DNA of 8,630 nt, taken from the NCBI GenBank assembly GCA_009845505.1, contig VXZL01000523.1, positions 1 to 8,630 of the forward strand. Direction: 5' to 3'. Below are positions 6,783-8,630 of the stretch, one piece after another (the first letter of the stretch is position 1; every line of letters starts with the position of its first letter). Position numbers and translations under genes: made by a program. A model generated the notes under the pieces. The model did no database searches. It worked only from the letters and a program-made list of their open reading frames with translations, and was not told the origin of the DNA. The stretch comes from Candidatus Poribacteria bacterium (GTDB taxonomy: Bacteria > Poribacteria > WGA-4E > WGA-3G).

Positions 6783-8438
6783 ATGCGAAAATTTGGTACT
6801 GAAGGACGCGTCGAGCCCACACAACACTATTTTGTGCCGCGCACACGGGAAATTACCGATTTCATCAACCGCGTCAGAGCGGGTAAATACATCGTCCTGT
6901 TCGCGCCGCGACAAACAGGCAAAACGACCTTCTTCCGACGCGTCATTGACGTACTCAGCGAAGGAGCAGGAACCGAATCACCCCTTGAGACGGTCTCCCA
7001 CCTAACCCTCCGACAGGGTGCTGCTACCACATCTGATGCAGCCTATTTCCCCATTCGTCTTGATTTCCAAGTGTGTCGCAATTTATCAATCCGTGAGTTT
7101 TACACATACCTATCAAAAGAGATCCGTACCCAAATCGAAAGCGTCTTCCAGAAACACGGGAGTATGCCTTCTCTGTCTCAATTTTTAGATGCCACCACAC
7201 TCACCAACCACATTTCGATGATTGACTTTTTCAGAGAACTTCAAAGACTCCTGCCAAACCAGCGGATTCTCCTGATGATAGACGAGTTTGATGGTATTCC
7301 CCAAAGTGCTTTGAGTGATTTTTTGTATGCGCTCCGCCTTATCTACCTGTCCGATGAACCTCGATGTCCGCACAGCATTGGCATCATCGGGGTCAAAAGC
7401 ATCAACCAACTCAATTATGATCGCTCTGTCTCTCCATTCAATATCCAAGACGAATTCCGCTTACCGAACTTTACGCTTGAACAGGTACAAGAACTGATCG
7501 AGCAATATACGGACGAAGTCGGACAGGTTGTCGCACCAGAGGTTATTGCGTCGATTCATAAGCAGACCGCAGGACAACCCGTACTCGTCAACCGATTTGC
7601 ACAAATTCTCACGGAGGAATTAGACATTCCAAAAAACGAAACGATTACAATGGCGCACTTTACGGCTGCACATACCCAACTCCTCCGAGGGCGGAACACC
7701 AACATCGAGCATTTAACAACCAATATTCGCAAAGACCCGCGTTTTGAAAATATTTTGATGCGAATTATGGCACGCGATGAAGGGATAGACTTCAACCTAC
7801 GCAATCACATTATTGGGGAACTTGCCACTTACGGGGTTATCAAAGAGGGAACTGATGGAATGTGTGAGATTCTCAATCCGATTTATCTATATTGCATACT
7901 GCAGGCATTCAAACCCCTCGTGAATGGATTGGAGGATGAATACTTCCCTGAAGACACCAGTGATGACTTTCGGGATTACCTTACACCTGGGAATTCGATT
8001 GACATGGTGTCGTTACTTGATAACTTCCAGAATTTCATCGCGCGCGCAGGGTTCAAGATTCTACAAGTGCCGGATACCCCCCAGGAATCGGTCGGCCAGC
8101 ATCTTTTGATGGCATATCTTGACGCGTTTGTCAGACAGATCGGGGGTATGATGTACATTGAGGTTCAGACAGGGCGAGGACGGATGGATATCATTGTGAC
8201 GCACAATCAACGAAAATACATCGTTGAGACAAAAATTTGGCGAGGCACGCACTATTATCAGTCAGGGAAGCAGCAGCTGGCGCGATATCTCAAGTTAGAG
8301 GGTGTGACCGAGGGTTTCTACGTCGTGTTCGATCATAGACAGGTACCGGAACCCCGTATTGAGACCTCGATCGTTGAGGGTGTGACAATTCATTGTTATG
8401 TCATCCCCGTTGTGCAGGAAACGCCTACCGGTGTATGA
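6783..8438 (+). CDS. AAA ATPase with C-terminal PD-(D/E)XK nuclease domain
   Basis: This 551-residue protein resembles the AAA-ATPase plus PD-(D/E)XK (pfam14516/pfam08011-like) families of unknown role. The ATPase half has Walker A in APRQTGKTTF (41-50) and Walker B in RILLMIDEFD (161-170, with D167 and E168). It then has an AAA lid or helical part (LPNFTLEQVQELIEQY, 227-242; GQPVLVNRFAQIL, 264-276) and a winged-helix-like segment near 335-370. The nuclease half has E460 in MYIEVQTGRGRMDII, D469, and YIVETKIW with E482 and K484, a complete acid-acid-ExK arrangement. There is no signal peptide or membrane segment. An in-frame TAA at 6774-6776 fixes ATG 6783 as the first start. Only a weak AAGGA (6766-6770) sits upstream. 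It begins 52 bases after cas6 on the same strand and could be co-transcribed. Whether it belongs to the CRISPR system or is a separate defence or mobile-element gene is unknown. Confidence 0.85.
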   Translation: MRKFGTEGRVEPTQHYFVPRTREITDFINRVRAGKYIVLFAPRQTGKTTFFRRVIDVLSEGAGTESPLETVSHLTLRQGAATTSDAAYFPIRLDFQVCRNLSIREFYTYLSKEIRTQIESVFQKHGSMPSLSQFLDATTLTNHISMIDFFRELQRLLPNQRILLMIDEFDGIPQSALSDFLYALRLIYLSDEPRCPHSIGIIGVKSINQLNYDRSVSPFNIQDEFRLPNFTLEQVQELIEQYTDEVGQVVAPEVIASIHKQTAGQPVLVNRFAQILTEELDIPKNETITMAHFTAAHTQLLRGRNTNIEHLTTNIRKDPRFENILMRIMARDEGIDFNLRNHIIGELATYGVIKEGTDGMCEILNPIYLYCILQAFKPLVNGLEDEYFPEDTSDDFRDYLTPGNSIDMVSLLDNFQNFIARAGFKILQVPDTPQESVGQHLLMAYLDAFVRQIGGMMYIEVQTGRGRMDIIVTHNQRKYIVETKIWRGTHYYQSGKQQLARYLKLEGVTEGFYVVFDHRQVPEPRIETSIVEGVTIHCYVIPVVQETPTGV

Positions 8439-8476
8439 AACACTCAAACACTCAGTTGTACAGTTGCCCAAAAAAC

Positions 8477-8505
8477 TTGACATTTTTCCGTATTCAGCGC
8501 ATAAT
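8477..8505 (+). promoter_or_regulatory. sigma-70-like promoter reading out of the right edge
   Basis: TTGACA (8477-8482, a perfect -35 box) is followed after exactly 17 bases by CATAAT (8500-8505, five of six matches to the -10 box). It lies 38 bases past the last stop codon in otherwise gene-free sequence. It would transcribe whatever lies beyond base 8630, such as a gene or a CRISPR array. No convincing coding region starts before the edge. Confidence 0.5.
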
Positions 8506-8532
8506 TCATACGCAAGATTTGTATATCGGATG

Positions 8533-8544
8533 GAAACGCGTTTC
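8533..8544. repeat. perfect 12-base palindrome downstream of the promoter
   Basis: GAAACGCGTTTC is a perfect palindrome. It is overlapped by a second inverted repeat, CGTTT-C-AAACG (8539-8549), and flanked by CGGA (8527-8530) and TCCG (8550-8553), which also pair. It sits about 28 bases after the -10 box, an operator-like position. Confidence 0.45.
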
Positions 8545-8630
8545 AAACGTCCGAAAGCGTTGTCTCAATTTGGCATGCTCCCAACTATGCGGTTGAGATC
8601 TGGCTGACTAACTCCCAATGTAGCGAATTA

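Noticed and set aside
8398..8607. Plus-strand open frame of 69 codons at the right end, including a 25-codon ORF from ATG 8530
   Set aside because: It overlaps the end of the ATPase-nuclease gene, has no family-like motif and no ribosome binding site; the sequence there looks regulatory rather than coding.
8439..8630. Possible CRISPR leader or repeat (GAAAC and GTTTC words near 8533-8544)
   Set aside because: Type III repeats often carry such words, but there is only one copy here and no spaced repetition anywhere in the window, so no array can be called.

Overview
The window is a type III CRISPR-Cas effector and accessory locus. Five plus-strand cas-type genes are followed by a plus-strand ATPase-nuclease gene. 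All six genes point the same way and gaps are short (about 7 to 72 bases), which fits one or two operons. No CRISPR array, cas1/cas2, tRNA, rRNA or transposase is visible. Base composition is intermediate and start sites have ordinary AGGA-type ribosome binding sites, so the source is a bacterium. CRISPR-associated CARF proteins and AAA-PD-(D/E)XK proteins like these are common in uncultured lineages such as Poribacteria or other metagenomic phyla, but the sequence alone does not settle the host.

Layout. (1) Bases 1-1271 hold a Csx1/Csx2-type CARF-HEPN ribonuclease whose true N-terminus lies left of the window. (2) Bases 1344-2486 hold an APE2256-family CARF protein with an unassigned C-terminal domain. 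(3) Bases 2520-4133 hold a short Cas10 (Cmr2-like) with an intact GGDD cyclase motif and no HD nuclease domain. (4) Bases 4153-5748 hold what reads as one continuous polypeptide made of a C-terminally shortened Cas7-like RAMP domain joined to a Can2/Card1-like CARF plus PD-(D/E)XK nuclease. This is the most unusual gene here. (5) Bases 5756-6730 hold a Cas6-family crRNA-processing RAMP protein. (6) Bases 6783-8438 hold an AAA ATPase with a C-terminal PD-(D/E)XK nuclease, not a standard cas gene. (7) Bases 8439-8630 hold no convincing gene, but contain a good sigma-70-like promoter reading out of the right edge and a perfect 12-base palindrome just downstream of it.

How the parts may work together (inference from family knowledge): Cas6 makes crRNAs. 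A type III complex with the Cas10 here senses target RNA and makes cyclic oligoadenylate through its GGDD palm. The CARF-HEPN ribonuclease, the CARF-nuclease half of the fusion, and possibly the APE2256 protein bind that messenger and either degrade nucleic acid or tune the signal. The fusion would physically tie a messenger-gated nuclease to a piece of the complex backbone. The other backbone subunits (Csm2/4/5- or Cmr1/3/5/6-like) are not in the window; they may lie to the left or elsewhere, or be missing.
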